NCBI RefSeq assembly: GCF_013608025.1
Contig: NZ_VDLV01000064.1
Span: forward strand, 156,365 to 220,364
DNA length: 64,000 bases
Origin: Pseudomonas brassicacearum subsp. neoaurantiaca
Lineage (GTDB): Bacteria > Pseudomonadota > Gammaproteobacteria > Pseudomonadales > Pseudomonadaceae
Reading direction: 5' to 3'
Part shown: piece by piece, positions 7,868-17,007 of the stretch
How the letters are laid out: every line of letters starts with the position of its first letter
How positions within the stretch are numbered: the first letter of the stretch is position 1
Program-made: the position numbers and the translations under genes
Notes under the pieces: model-generated
Databases searched by the model: none
What the model was told of the DNA's origin: nothing
What the model saw: only the letters and a program-made list of their open reading frames with translations

Positions 7868-10191
7868 TGGACCGGCTCCGCATGGACCTGTCGCCCGGCC
7901 CAAGGCGCAAGCAGGAAGCTGAATGCCAATCCAAGGCTGACCGCCAGGCCGAAATTGCTGACCGCAGGCGTGCTCGACAGCGCCAGCAGGCCGAACGACA
8001 GCCAGGTGGTGATTGCCGCGAGCAGCGTGCCCAGCAGGCTCACGGCGGCTCCGCCGATCTGTTCTCGCATGAGGATGGCGTAGTCGACACCGATCGCCGT
8101 CACCAGCAACAGGCCGAACAGGCTGAACAGCGTCAGCGGCTGCCCCAGCCAGCCCAGGCTCGCCAGGCTGCACAGCGCGGCCAGCAGCGGCAGTGCGACG
8201 ATGCGCAAGGCGCCGCCAAAGCCGAACGGCCAGATCAACACCAGGACGATCAGCACGCAGGAGGCCAGTTTCAGTTCGGCGGCGCTGACCTGCGTGGCGG
8301 CAAATACCCGGTTCAGGTCACCCAGGCGATCCACCAATTGGACCCCGGGCAAGTCCACTGCCTGGACCCGCAGCAGCGCGGCATCGTTCAAGCCTTGCAG
8401 GCTGACCACCGCCGCCACGCCTTGCGCCGTCGGGCCTAGCCAGAGCGTGCGATAGGGTTCGGCCAGCGGGCCGGTCAGCGCGGCGTCGATGTCGGTCACT
8501 GGCAGGGCCTGCAATTGCTTCAGTTCCGCTTGCAGCGCGTCAACCGGTACGCCGACGTCCAGCAGCGGTTGCCAGAACGCCGGCAACTGGCCCAGGGCCT
8601 CGCGGACCTTTTGTTGCTCGGCGGGCGGGCTGACCAGTTGATTGAGAGACAGGTAGCCCTGGAGTTTTTCCAGGCCGATCAACTGGTCGAGCCGCTCGTT
8701 GAGGGCGGTCTGGCGTTCCAGCAATTGCCCTTGGTCGTCGGCACGGATCAAGAAGAACTGGCTGGTGGGCTGGAAACCGGTGATTCGGGCGACATCGCGG
8801 GCTTCGTCGGTCAGGTGCTGGGGCGTGCCGATCCACTGGCGGATGTCGTTTTTCGTGGTCAGTTGCCAGAGACCGCCCGCGCAGAAGATCAACAACAGCG
8901 CCAGCAGGACGGGTGTGCGCACCCGCATGAGTAGCGCTTCGCGGCACTTGAGAAGGTTATCGCAGAACTGCAGCGGCCACTGGGCGGGACGCAGGTCTGT
9001 GTTACTCAGCAGTGCCGGCAACAGGCAGGCCGCCGTCAGGTAGGCGCCCGCCAGCCCGGCGGCGGAAAAGATCGCGATCTGGGTCAGGGCCGGGAACGGC
9101 GTCCAGGCCAGCGCCAGGTATCCGATGCAAGTGGTCGCGAGACTCAGGCTCAGCCCTGGCAAGGTCACGCGTAGGGCCGGCCAGCTACGCCACGGTTTGA
9201 GGCTCCAGCTCTTGGATAAATAATGCAGGGGGTAATCCACGGCGACGCCGATCAGGCTCGACCCCAGCACCAGGGTCATGACATGCATGCGGCCGAACAG
9301 CGCCACGCAGGCCACCGCGCCGAACAACATGCCCACCAGCACCGGCACGAACGCCAGCCACACGGCAAAGCGTCGGAAGGCGAGCAAAAGCAGCAGCAAA
9401 ATGCCGACTGTCGCGCCGCCGCCGACCCAGGTGATTTCCCGTGATGCCTGTTGTTGCCCGCTGGCCGCATACAGCAAGCCGCTGGCAGCCAGCAGTTGGC
9501 CTTGGGCCTGGCTCACTTGATCACGGCCGCGTTGTACCAGTTCGGCCACTTGCAGCGGCAGATTCATGTCGAACGCATTGCCTTGGGTACGCGCCCGCAG
9601 CATGACCCAGTGCTTGCCATCGGCTTCAGCGATCAACGCACCGCTGCCGACGTCCAGTTGTATAGCGCCGCGTTGTGGCTGGCTGTTCTGGATACGCCCG
9701 GTCAGGCCGAGCCAGTCGTCCTGGCTCGGGACCAGGCTAAAGCCATTGAACGGATCGAACAGGGCCTGCACCCGCTGCTGGATAAAGGCTTGTGGCTGTT
9801 CGATCAACTGTTGCCGGTCCGTTGCCGACAGCATGGCCAGTCGGCCATCGAGCAATTGCTTGCGCAGCGCCGGCAAGTCCGCCTGGAGCGTCCATTGGAC
9901 CTTGTCGAACAGGCCGCTGGCTTGCCATTGCTCGCCGAGGGTTTGCGCCAGGGCGATGGCTTGCTGGCGATCGGCGTGGCCAACCAATACCAACAGCTCG
10001 CGATTGAGCGGCGCTTGCATGCGTTGTTCAGCGATGAGTTCCAGCGCATCCGGCGACGTGCCCGGCACCAGCTCCATCAGGTTCGCCGACAGCGGCGCAC
10101 CGTTGCGCCATTGCCAACCGGCGAGCGCCAGCACCGCCAGCAGCAGGATCAGGAACAGCCGCGGCAGCCTGCGTTCACTCGGCAAAGTCAT
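7864..10191 (-). CDS. MMPL/RND-type exporter of the aryl polyene cluster
   Basis: 775 aa. One N-terminal membrane helix (residues 11-28) is followed by a periplasmic loop of about 200 residues, a block of five helices (about 240-400), a second periplasmic loop, and a second helical block at the C-terminus: the duplicated MMPL/SSD architecture. It is predicted to extract or export the lipid-like polyene across the inner membrane. It sits directly downstream of the LolA-like gene (17-nt overlap), and this pair is a constant part of APE clusters, suggesting a joint export route. Confidence 0.9.
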   Translation of the reverse strand: MTLPSERRLPRLFLILLLAVLALAGWQWRNGAPLSANLMELVPGTSPDALELIAEQRMQAPLNRELLVLVGHADRQQAIALAQTLGEQWQASGLFDKVQWTLQADLPALRKQLLDGRLAMLSATDRQQLIEQPQAFIQQRVQALFDPFNGFSLVPSQDDWLGLTGRIQNSQPQRGAIQLDVGSGALIAEADGKHWVMLRARTQGNAFDMNLPLQVAELVQRGRDQVSQAQGQLLAASGLLYAASGQQQASREITWVGGGATVGILLLLLLAFRRFAVWLAFVPVLVGMLFGAVACVALFGRMHVMTLVLGSSLIGVAVDYPLHYLSKSWSLKPWRSWPALRVTLPGLSLSLATTCIGYLALAWTPFPALTQIAIFSAAGLAGAYLTAACLLPALLSNTDLRPAQWPLQFCDNLLKCREALLMRVRTPVLLALLLIFCAGGLWQLTTKNDIRQWIGTPQHLTDEARDVARITGFQPTSQFFLIRADDQGQLLERQTALNERLDQLIGLEKLQGYLSLNQLVSPPAEQQKVREALGQLPAFWQPLLDVGVPVDALQAELKQLQALPVTDIDAALTGPLAEPYRTLWLGPTAQGVAAVVSLQGLNDAALLRVQAVDLPGVQLVDRLGDLNRVFAATQVSAAELKLASCVLIVLVLIWPFGFGGALRIVALPLLAALCSLASLGWLGQPLTLFSLFGLLLVTAIGVDYAILMREQIGGAAVSLLGTLLAAITTWLSFGLLALSSTPAVSNFGLAVSLGLAFSFLLAPWAGRQVHAEPVQ

Positions 10192-10768
10192 GTTGCTCCG
10201 CTTCGCTCAAGGGCTGCGTGCTGGTGGTGTCCTGCATGCGCAGCACGGTGCTGTCGCCCTGGGTTTCCAGCAGTTCAATGCGCTGTACCAGCTCGCCACC
10301 GTCAATGTTGATCTGGTTGAAGACCTGCTTGAGCAGCACCGAACGCGGGGTCAGGGTGAGTTTCCACTGTTGCGGCTCGCCCGACAGGCTCAGTTCGAAG
10401 TCGCGCTGCAGGCCACTGCTGTCGCCCTGCAATACCGCCAGGAACAAGCGGTTCTGCTCGGCGCCGGCACTCTTGTTCGGCAGCATCTGCCAGGCATTGC
10501 CGTCCCGTCGCGCGATGCCCTGGGCGGTGATGCGGTAGTCCTGTTGCAGCGGCGTTTGCAGCAACCACAGCAGGCCGTGGTTTTTCGCCAGCACGAAGCG
10601 GCCCTTGCTGGTGAGGGGCTGGGGCAGGGCGCGCAGGTGTTTTTCCTGGGTGAACTGGCCGTGGATCACGTCCGGACGGGCCAGCTGATCACTCAACTGC
10701 TGTAGATCGAACGCCTGGGCCAGCGGCGACAGGCTGCACAGCAGCAGCCAGGTGAACAGGCGCCTCAT
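10175..10768 (-). CDS. LolA-like outer-membrane lipid/lipoprotein carrier
   Basis: 197 aa with a Sec signal peptide (MRRLFTWLLLCSLSPLAQA). The mature region begins FDLQQLSDQLARPDVIHGQFTQ, the usual LolA start with the G-x-F-x-Q segment, and keeps the LLWLL strand. It is a paralogue rather than the housekeeping LolA: the cluster position suggests it ferries the polyene-bearing lipid through the periplasm. It overlaps the thioesterase (4 nt) and exporter (17 nt) genes. Confidence 0.86.
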   Translation of the reverse strand: MRRLFTWLLLCSLSPLAQAFDLQQLSDQLARPDVIHGQFTQEKHLRALPQPLTSKGRFVLAKNHGLLWLLQTPLQQDYRITAQGIARRDGNAWQMLPNKSAGAEQNRLFLAVLQGDSSGLQRDFELSLSGEPQQWKLTLTPRSVLLKQVFNQINIDGGELVQRIELLETQGDSTVLRMQDTTSTQPLSEAEQHDFAE

Positions 10769-11190
10769 GACAGTTTCCTCTCGACGGCTTCGACAAACAC
10801 CCGGGGCGAGGCCAGCAGCATTTCACGAGTGGCCATGTCCACGGCCACTTGCACTGAACTGGCGCGGGTGAAGCGTTCGCCGGTTGCGGCGTCGCTGATC
10901 AGGTAGTTGATCTTCAGCCGGTTTTCCCATTCCACCAAACTGGCGCGCACGGTCAGGGTCTGGCCGAACACGGCACCGCGCACGTAGCGCAACTGCAGGT
11001 CGATCACCGGCCACGCATGCCCAGATTCGAGCATGTCGTTGTAGTTGTGGCCGATCAGGTCGAGCAGGGCGCAGCGCGCCACTTCCAGGTATTTGACGTA
11101 GTGGCCATGCCAGACCACGTTCATCGAATCGACGTCGAAAAACGGCACCACGATCTGGGTGTCGACGTGCAGAACGCCTTGGCTACGCAT
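10765..11190 (-). CDS. acyl-CoA/acyl-ACP thioesterase (4HBT, YbgC-like)
   Basis: 141 aa hotdog protein with FFDVDSMNVVWHGHYVKYLEVAR, the 4-hydroxybenzoyl-CoA thioesterase signature with its catalytic Asp. It may release the finished aryl polyene acyl chain from ACP, or edit mis-loaded starter units. The length is typical of YbgC/FcbC proteins. It overlaps the ammonia lyase by 8 nt and the LolA-like gene by 4 nt. Confidence 0.88.
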   Translation of the reverse strand: MRSQGVLHVDTQIVVPFFDVDSMNVVWHGHYVKYLEVARCALLDLIGHNYNDMLESGHAWPVIDLQLRYVRGAVFGQTLTVRASLVEWENRLKINYLISDAATGERFTRASSVQVAVDMATREMLLASPRVFVEAVERKLS

Positions 11191-12727
11191 GCAGCCTCCA
11201 GTGTTGCTCAGCGATGCGTTGCAGGCACAGGCGCAGTTCGCCTTCCAGGGCGCGGTCTTCGATGACCGGCGGGAAGTCCTCGGCCAGTTGTCGGTGCATG
11301 GCGGCGAGGGCCGGCGGCAGCGGTCGCGCGTCTTCGGCGCGGCTGCGCAGCCACACGCCCTGGTTGGCGGCGAGCAAGGTGGCGGCGGCCACTTGCTCGG
11401 TCAGTTCCAGCACACGGATGGCGTCCCGGGCGGCGATGGTGCCCATGCTCACCTTGTCCTGGTTATGGCACTCGGTGGAGCGCGAGAACACGCTGGCCGG
11501 CATGGTGTTTTTCAAGGCTTCGGCGGTCCAGGCGCTGGTGCCGATCTGCACGGCCTTGAAGCCGTGGTTGAGCATTGCCCGCTCGGCGCTGGCGCCGGAC
11601 AGGTTGCTCGGCAGGCCATGGTTGTAGCGCTCGTCCACCAGCAGGGCGAGCTGACGGTCCAGCAAGTCGGCGACGTTGGCCACTAGGTTCTTCAGGCTGT
11701 CCATGGCGAAGGCGATGTGCCCGCCGTAGAAGTGCCCGCCATGGAGCACGCGCTCGGCTTCGGCATCGATGATCGGGTTGTCGTTGGCGCTGTTGAGTTC
11801 GGTTTCGATGAACCCGCGCAGCCAGCCTAGGCTGTCGGCCAAGACCCCGAGCACATGGGGGGCGCAGCGCAGGGAATAGCGATCCTGCAGGCGATGCAAC
11901 GGTGCGGTCGGCGCGTCGATCGCCAGGTCCTTGCGCAGCCACGCGGCGACTTGCATCTGCCCCGGGTGTGGCTTGGCGGCGAACAGGCGTTCGTCGAAGT
12001 GCTCCGGATTGCCTTGCAGGGCAACTACGTTCAGCGCGGTGATGCGGGTCGCCAGTTGCAGCAGGTAGTCGGCGCGGGCGAAGGCCAGGCAGGCGAGGCC
12101 GGTCATCACGGCGGTGCCGTTCATCAACGCCAAGGCTTCCTTGGGCCGAAGCACCAGCGGCGTCCAGCCCAGTTCGCGATGCACATCAGCGGCCAGGCGG
12201 CGTTCGCCACGGAACATGACTTCCCGTTCACCGGACAACGTGGCGGCGACGTAGGACAGCGGCGTCAAATCGCCGCTGGCGCCCACCGAGCCTTCTTCCG
12301 GAATCAACGGCAGGATGTCGTGTTCGAGAAACGCCTGGAGCCGCTCCAGCAGCTCCACTCGCACCCCCGACACGCCGTGGCACAGCGACTGCAAACGCGC
12401 CGCCAGCACAGCCCGGGTCGCCTGGGCGTCGAGCAGTTTGCCGAGGCCGCAGCCGTGAAAAGTATAGAGGTGACGTGGCAGGGCTTCGACGTGGTGCAGC
12501 GGCACGGCTACCACGCAGGAATCACCGTAGCCGGTGGTCACGCCGTAGATGACGCCTTCCTTGTCCAGCAGGGAATCGAGGAATTGCGCACCCTTGGCGA
12601 TGCGCTGGCGGAACGCCGGGTCATCCTGCAACTGCGTCGGTGCCTGACGGTTGGCCAGGGCCAACACATCTTCAATGCGCAGGGGGCGTTCGCCGAAGGT
12701 TACCGGCTCAAGAGTGGGCATCGTCAT
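11183..12727 (-). CDS. aromatic amino acid ammonia lyase (HAL/PAL/TAL family)
   Basis: 514 aa. The MIO prosthetic-group triad Ala-Ser-Gly is at residues 150-152 (GSVGASGDLTPLSYVAA), with Tyr in VTTGYGDS and NDNPIID also conserved. It deaminates His, Phe or Tyr; in a pigment cluster tyrosine or phenylalanine is the likely substrate, giving (4-hydroxy)cinnamate as aryl starter for the ligase at 14527-16206. True histidine catabolic hutH is unlikely here because no hut genes are adjacent. Two possible starts (12727 or 12721) follow GGAAG. It overlaps the acyltransferase by 20 nt. The well-known E. coli APE cluster has no such lyase, so the starter supply differs. Confidence 0.9.
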   Translation of the reverse strand: MTMPTLEPVTFGERPLRIEDVLALANRQAPTQLQDDPAFRQRIAKGAQFLDSLLDKEGVIYGVTTGYGDSCVVAVPLHHVEALPRHLYTFHGCGLGKLLDAQATRAVLAARLQSLCHGVSGVRVELLERLQAFLEHDILPLIPEEGSVGASGDLTPLSYVAATLSGEREVMFRGERRLAADVHRELGWTPLVLRPKEALALMNGTAVMTGLACLAFARADYLLQLATRITALNVVALQGNPEHFDERLFAAKPHPGQMQVAAWLRKDLAIDAPTAPLHRLQDRYSLRCAPHVLGVLADSLGWLRGFIETELNSANDNPIIDAEAERVLHGGHFYGGHIAFAMDSLKNLVANVADLLDRQLALLVDERYNHGLPSNLSGASAERAMLNHGFKAVQIGTSAWTAEALKNTMPASVFSRSTECHNQDKVSMGTIAARDAIRVLELTEQVAAATLLAANQGVWLRSRAEDARPLPPALAAMHRQLAEDFPPVIEDRALEGELRLCLQRIAEQHWRLHA

Positions 12728-13646
12728 CGGTCTTCCAGAAAGGGTAAAAGTTGAACCACTGTTGCGGTCCCTGGAGGCAGTACTGCGCCAGGCGCTCGGC
12801 ATAGCGGGCGGCCCAGTGGGCGATCACTTGCTCGCGGTCGTTGCGCTTCCACACCACCGCATCGGCGAAGGGTTCGAGGGTGACGCGATAACGTCCTTCG
12901 TGCTTGAGGCACATCAGCAGGTTGACCGGACATTTCAGCAGGCCGGCCAGCAGCCAGGGGCCTTGGGGAAATGCGGCCGGGTAGCCCATGAAATCCACGG
13001 TCACGCTGCGCCCGCCATGCAGCGGCACGCGGTCGCCAGCGATCGCCAGCCACTCGCCGCGCTCCAGGCGTTCGCTCAGTTGCAGCATGATCACCGGATC
13101 CAGCTCGCTGACCTGGATCAGCCGCAGATGCGTGGCGCCGGCTTCGCCCAGCAGGCGATTGAACTGCTCGGCGTGCTTGGTGTGCACCAGCACGTTCATG
13201 GTGACTTTTTCGCCCAGCTCGGCCAGGGCCCGGCACATTTCGAGGTTGCCCAGGTGCGCACCCACCAGCATCTGCCCGCGTGTGTCGCGCAGGTGATTGC
13301 GCAGCAAGGCAGTGTCGACGATTTCGATCTGCTCGATGCTCAGCTTGCCGTTCCAGACGTCGAGTTTGTCGAGCAGGGAATCGGCAAAAGCCATGAACTG
13401 GCCGAAGACCCGCCGGTGAGACGGGCGCAGTTCGGGGCGGCTGCTCCAGTCGGCGAGGCGCTGCTGGTATTGCCAGGCCGCTAGCCGGGCGCTGCGACCG
13501 AAAACGAAGAAGTACAGGACGATGCCGTACAGGACCGGGGTCAGCAGCCGACGGCCCAACACCTTGGCGGCAACCGCCGTGAGTTTCATCAGCCAGAAAC
13601 TGCCGCGCTCCTGGCGGTCCGCCCAGTGCTGTTTGTCCGTGCTCAT
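12708..13646 (-). CDS. LpxL/HtrB-type acyltransferase
   Basis: 312 aa with an N-terminal membrane helix (GRRLLTPVLYGIVLYFFVF) and the H-x4-D-like VGAHLGNLEMCRAL motif of lauroyl/myristoyl lipid A acyltransferases. In APE clusters this family is thought to transfer the polyene acyl chain to a lipid or sugar acceptor at the inner membrane. The start at 13646 (ATGA overlap with the glycosyltransferase stop) follows from codon pattern; the upstream open stretch is antisense-like shadow. Confidence 0.87.
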   Translation of the reverse strand: MSTDKQHWADRQERGSFWLMKLTAVAAKVLGRRLLTPVLYGIVLYFFVFGRSARLAAWQYQQRLADWSSRPELRPSHRRVFGQFMAFADSLLDKLDVWNGKLSIEQIEIVDTALLRNHLRDTRGQMLVGAHLGNLEMCRALAELGEKVTMNVLVHTKHAEQFNRLLGEAGATHLRLIQVSELDPVIMLQLSERLERGEWLAIAGDRVPLHGGRSVTVDFMGYPAAFPQGPWLLAGLLKCPVNLLMCLKHEGRYRVTLEPFADAVVWKRNDREQVIAHWAARYAERLAQYCLQGPQQWFNFYPFWKTDDDAHS

Positions 13647-14377
13647 GGGCGCCACCGTTGCCAGAGAATCATCGGCAAGCGCACCAGCATGCCGAAGAAC
13701 AACCGGGTGTGCATGCGGGAAATCAGCACGTTGTCGTGGAACAGGCGAAAGTGCGAAACGCCATCCAACGGGTAATGCACCCGGGTCTGTAGCCAGCGCA
13801 TCGGCTGGTTGCGCCAGGACAGGCGCACGAGGATGTCGGAGTCGAAATCCATGCGCTTGCCGATGTTTGCCGAGTCGATCAGCGCCAGGGTTGGTGCCAG
13901 GGGATAGACCCGGAAGCCGCACATCGAATCGCGGATTTTCAGGGACAGGCTGTTGATCCAGACCATGACGTGGGTCAGGTAGCGTGCGTACAGGCGACCT
14001 TTCGGCACGCTGGCGTCGTACAGGGGATAGCCGCAGATCAATGCGTCCGGGTGGGCACGGGATTGCTCGATGAAGGTGCGCACGTCGCCAAGGTCGTGTT
14101 GCCCGTCGGCATCGACCTGCAAGGCATGGCTGAAACCCAGGCGCGAAGCTTCCCGCAGCCCGGTCATCACCGCGCCGCCCTTGCCTTGGTTGACCGCCAG
14201 CCGGACCAGGTGAACCCGTTCGCTTTCCGCCAACTGTTCAAGCACCGCCGCGCAGGCCGGGCTGCTGGCGTCGTCCACCAGCACGCAGGGCAAGCCGTTT
14301 CCGAGCAGCGTCTGGACCACCGTCGCGATGGCGGTTTCGTGGTTGTAGACCGGGATGACGGCGCAGGGGTTATGCAT
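13643..14377 (-). CDS. GT2 glycosyltransferase
   Basis: 244 aa GT-A enzyme of the dolichyl-phosphate-mannose synthase type: AVIPVYNHE at the N-terminus, VDDASS, and the metal-binding DADGQHD. It has no clear membrane segments. It probably glycosylates the polyene or its lipid carrier, as the conserved glycosyltransferase in APE clusters. It is the first gene after the only sizeable gap in the operon (149 nt containing a REP pair). Confidence 0.88.
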   Translation of the reverse strand: MHNPCAVIPVYNHETAIATVVQTLLGNGLPCVLVDDASSPACAAVLEQLAESERVHLVRLAVNQGKGGAVMTGLREASRLGFSHALQVDADGQHDLGDVRTFIEQSRAHPDALICGYPLYDASVPKGRLYARYLTHVMVWINSLSLKIRDSMCGFRVYPLAPTLALIDSANIGKRMDFDSDILVRLSWRNQPMRWLQTRVHYPLDGVSHFRLFHDNVLISRMHTRLFFGMLVRLPMILWQRWRP

Positions 14378-14389
14378 GGGCTCTACCCC

Positions 14390-14516
14390 TGTGGCGAAGG
14401 TATTCTCTGTGGCGAGGGAGCTTGCTCCCGCTGGGTGGCGCAGCCGCCCTCGCTGTTTTGGCGGTTGCTACGCAACCGAGCGGGAGCAAGCTCCCTCGCC
14501 ACAGGGAAGTGGTGGC
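14390..14516. repeat. REP pair interrupting the aryl polyene operon
   Basis: GTGGCGAGGGAGCTTGCTCCCGC (about 14410-14432) and its inverted partner (about 14489-14513) flank about 56 nt, forming one long potential hairpin between the ligase-dehydratase gene and the glycosyltransferase gene. All other junctions in the operon overlap or are under 30 nt. The element can stabilise or attenuate mRNA here. Confidence 0.85.
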
Positions 14517-14526
14517 TACATGTGCG

Positions 14527-16206
14527 TTATTCATCGGCCATCCCCAACACAATCCGCCCACTTGAACAGGCCGCCGTGTCATTGCGATAGGCGAAATACA
14601 ACTTGCCGCGCTCACGGTCGAAGCGCAGGTGCAGTTGGATTTCATCGCCGGGGCGCACCAGTTGCTGGAACTTGAGCACTTCCATGCCGGCGAAGCGTGG
14701 CGGCAGCTCCATGAGTTGACGGCCCAGGTTCATGGCCCAGTCCACTTGCACCACACCGGGCAAGACCGGCGCGGTGGGAAAGTGGCCGCTGAAATACGCC
14801 AGGTCTGGCGGCACCGTCAGGCGCAGGTTCCATTCGCCGTCCGTTTCAATCTTTTCAAGCACCTCGGGAGCTTTCGGACGCGGCGCCATCAGCACGGCTT
14901 CGACTTCGGCCTGGGGCAGCTTGCCTTGTGCGTTCAACGGCAGCTGTCGCAGCCAGCGCCAGCGTCGGGGCAAGGCCAAGGTTTCACAATGCCCGCTCAA
15001 GTGTTGGCGCAGGGCTTGGGTCACGGCCCGCCGGCCCAGATTGCGCAAGGCAAGCAAGCCGGTTTCGCTGAGCACCAGCAGGGCACCGAGGGAAGCACGG
15101 TTCTCCTGCACGACGCCCAGCCGCGCTTCGCTGACCCATTCGTGGGCCGTCAACGCCTGCTCCAGCATCGGCAGTGAGATGCGTTTTTCTTCAAGCTTGA
15201 CGATGCGATCCAAGCGACCGAGCAACTCAAAACGCCCATCTGCGGCGATTCGCACCGCGTCGGCGGTGTGTTCCACATGACCGGCCGGCAGATAAGGCGA
15301 GGCAATCAACAAGGCGCCGTCACTGTCCTGGTTCAGCTCGACGTCGGCGAAGGGTTGCCACAAGTCGCCGCCCTGGCGCCAGGCGATGCCACCTGTTTCC
15401 GAGCTGCCGAAAATTTCCGTCGGCCATTGTCCCAGGCGCTGTTCGAGACTCTGCGCTGCCTCGGCTGGCAAGGCACCGCCGGAGGAAAACACCCGGCGCA
15501 CACTGCTCAGGGCCGGCCAGTCGAGATTGTCGCCCATGCGCTTGAGCAACGCGGGGCTGGCGACCCAGGCGAACGCCGGGTGCTCGCGACTGGCGCGCTG
15601 CATGTCTTCCGGGAAGGGCAGTTGCCGACGAACGAAGGTGCGTCCGGCGCACAACGGCCAGAGGACCCGGAACAACAGCCCGTAGATGTGTTGGGCGGCG
15701 ACGCTGCCGATCATGCAAGCCGGACCAAGCTCAGCACCCCATAGCCGTTCCAGCGCCTGGATTTCATTGCTCAACTGACGCAGGGTTTTCTCGATGCGCT
15801 TGGGCTCGCCACTGGAGCCGGAGGTGCACAGGCTCAGCCAGCAATGATCGAGGTCCAGTTCGGCCGGTTCCAGCGGCGCCTGCCGCAGGTCACCCGCTTG
15901 GGTGTCTCCGGGCAGGTCGGTCAGCCACAGATCGACGTCAGCCGACCAGCGCTGGCGCGTCTGCGCCTGCAGGTCGGCGGGCAGCAGCACGCGCACCCCG
16001 GCGCGCCAGGCAGCGAGCAGGGCGGTCGCCAGGTCGGCGGCATCTTCGAGGTGCACCGCGATATGCCGTACACCCCGGGCCTGCAGACCGGCGGCCAGGC
16101 ACAGCGCGTCATCGCGCAGCTGTGCGTGATCCAGCGCCGGGCCGACGGCTACAGCGCGGTCCGGCAGGGCCTCGAGCAACATCTGCTCAAGTGTTATCCA
16201 ATTCAT
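14527..16206 (-). CDS. fused acyl/aryl-ACP ligase and hotdog dehydratase (ApeH-ApeI)
   Basis: 559 aa bifunctional protein. Residues 1 to about 430 are an ANL adenylate-forming domain with the phosphate loop LCTSGSSGEPK and the FGSSETGGIAW substrate motif; it should activate the aryl acid (e.g. a cinnamate or benzoate) and load it on ACP. Residues about 450-559 are a FabA/FabZ-like hotdog domain with SGHFPTAPVLPGVVQVDWA including the catalytic His. In E. coli these are two genes, apeH and apeI. Start ATG at 16206 overlaps the previous stop in ATGA and follows AGAGG; the reading from 16239 adds eleven unsupported residues. Confidence 0.9.
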   Translation of the reverse strand: MNWITLEQMLLEALPDRAVAVGPALDHAQLRDDALCLAAGLQARGVRHIAVHLEDAADLATALLAAWRAGVRVLLPADLQAQTRQRWSADVDLWLTDLPGDTQAGDLRQAPLEPAELDLDHCWLSLCTSGSSGEPKRIEKTLRQLSNEIQALERLWGAELGPACMIGSVAAQHIYGLLFRVLWPLCAGRTFVRRQLPFPEDMQRASREHPAFAWVASPALLKRMGDNLDWPALSSVRRVFSSGGALPAEAAQSLEQRLGQWPTEIFGSSETGGIAWRQGGDLWQPFADVELNQDSDGALLIASPYLPAGHVEHTADAVRIAADGRFELLGRLDRIVKLEEKRISLPMLEQALTAHEWVSEARLGVVQENRASLGALLVLSETGLLALRNLGRRAVTQALRQHLSGHCETLALPRRWRWLRQLPLNAQGKLPQAEVEAVLMAPRPKAPEVLEKIETDGEWNLRLTVPPDLAYFSGHFPTAPVLPGVVQVDWAMNLGRQLMELPPRFAGMEVLKFQQLVRPGDEIQLHLRFDRERGKLYFAYRNDTAACSSGRIVLGMADE

Positions 16207-16748
16207 GGGCGGCCTCTTACCCTTTGTCGTATGAGCCATTCAATGGCAAACATCAGCCCCATCAATCCGTAGGAAATCAGGCCGGTGTACAACATCCACC
16301 AGCTCAGCGGCGCCCAAAGGGTCAGGGCGGCGGCGAGCAAACCGTTACACAGGAAAAACACACACCAGGCCACCGTGACCTGGCGGGTATACACCACTGC
16401 CTTGGCCGGCAACTGCGGTTCGCGCAGGCGGGCCAGGCGTTCGACCATCGGCCGGCCGTATTTCAGGCTCAGGGTGAACAGCCCAAGCATGAATGCGCTG
16501 ATCAACACCGGATACCAGCGCAGCAGGAGCGGGCTGTCGAACACTGCAAGCAATATGCAAAAAATGATCGCCGTGACCGCCATCCAGCGACTGCCGGGTC
16601 GACCCTTGCCGAGCAATGCCCGGGCCAGCCACAGGCAGCCCAATAGCAGCCCGAATTGCCACGGAGCAAAGTGCTCCATGCCGAAATACACCGCAAAGGG
16701 GTACAGCAGGCCAGCCAGCAGCAAGCCAAGGCCAATCAGCCGGCTCAT
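16203..16748 (-). CDS. COG4648-type membrane protein of the aryl polyene cluster
   Basis: 181 aa integral membrane protein with about six helices, including LIGLGLLLAGLLYPFAVYFGM at the N-terminus. No catalytic motif is visible. This protein family is found next to the ACP genes in APE clusters (position of apeG). It overlaps the ACP gene and the ligase gene by 4 nt each, so its expression is coupled. Function unknown; a membrane scaffold or transport role is speculative. Confidence 0.8.
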   Translation of the reverse strand: MSRLIGLGLLLAGLLYPFAVYFGMEHFAPWQFGLLLGCLWLARALLGKGRPGSRWMAVTAIIFCILLAVFDSPLLLRWYPVLISAFMLGLFTLSLKYGRPMVERLARLREPQLPAKAVVYTRQVTVAWCVFFLCNGLLAAALTLWAPLSWWMLYTGLISYGLMGLMFAIEWLIRQRVRGRP

Positions 16749-16999
16749 GCGGCCGGTTGGACCAGTCGATAGACCGCCTCGACTACATCATTGACCGTGC
16801 GCACCGACTTGAACTCTTCAGCGGCGATTTTCTTGCCGGTCTGGCGCTTGATGTGGTCGATCAGGTCCACCGCATCGATGCTGTCGATTTCCAGGTCCTG
16901 GTACAGGTTCGATTCCAGCGTCACACGCTCAGGGTCCAGTTCGAAGAGCTCGACCAGGGCATCGCGCAGGGTGTTGAAAATATCGTCACGAGTTTGCAT
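16745..16999 (-). CDS. apeF: acyl carrier protein 2 of the aryl polyene cluster
   Basis: 84 aa acidic ACP. The 4'-phosphopantetheine serine is in EIDSIDAVDLIDHI. It carries the growing chain or malonyl units. It lies 8 nt after the other ACP. Two ACPs are typical of these clusters, with distinct roles. There is no phosphopantetheinyl transferase gene in the window, so a transferase encoded elsewhere must activate it. The E/F lettering follows gene order and is not proven. Confidence 0.9.
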   Translation of the reverse strand: MQTRDDIFNTLRDALVELFELDPERVTLESNLYQDLEIDSIDAVDLIDHIKRQTGKKIAAEEFKSVRTVNDVVEAVYRLVQPAA

Positions 17000-17007
17000 G
17001 GTCGGTC

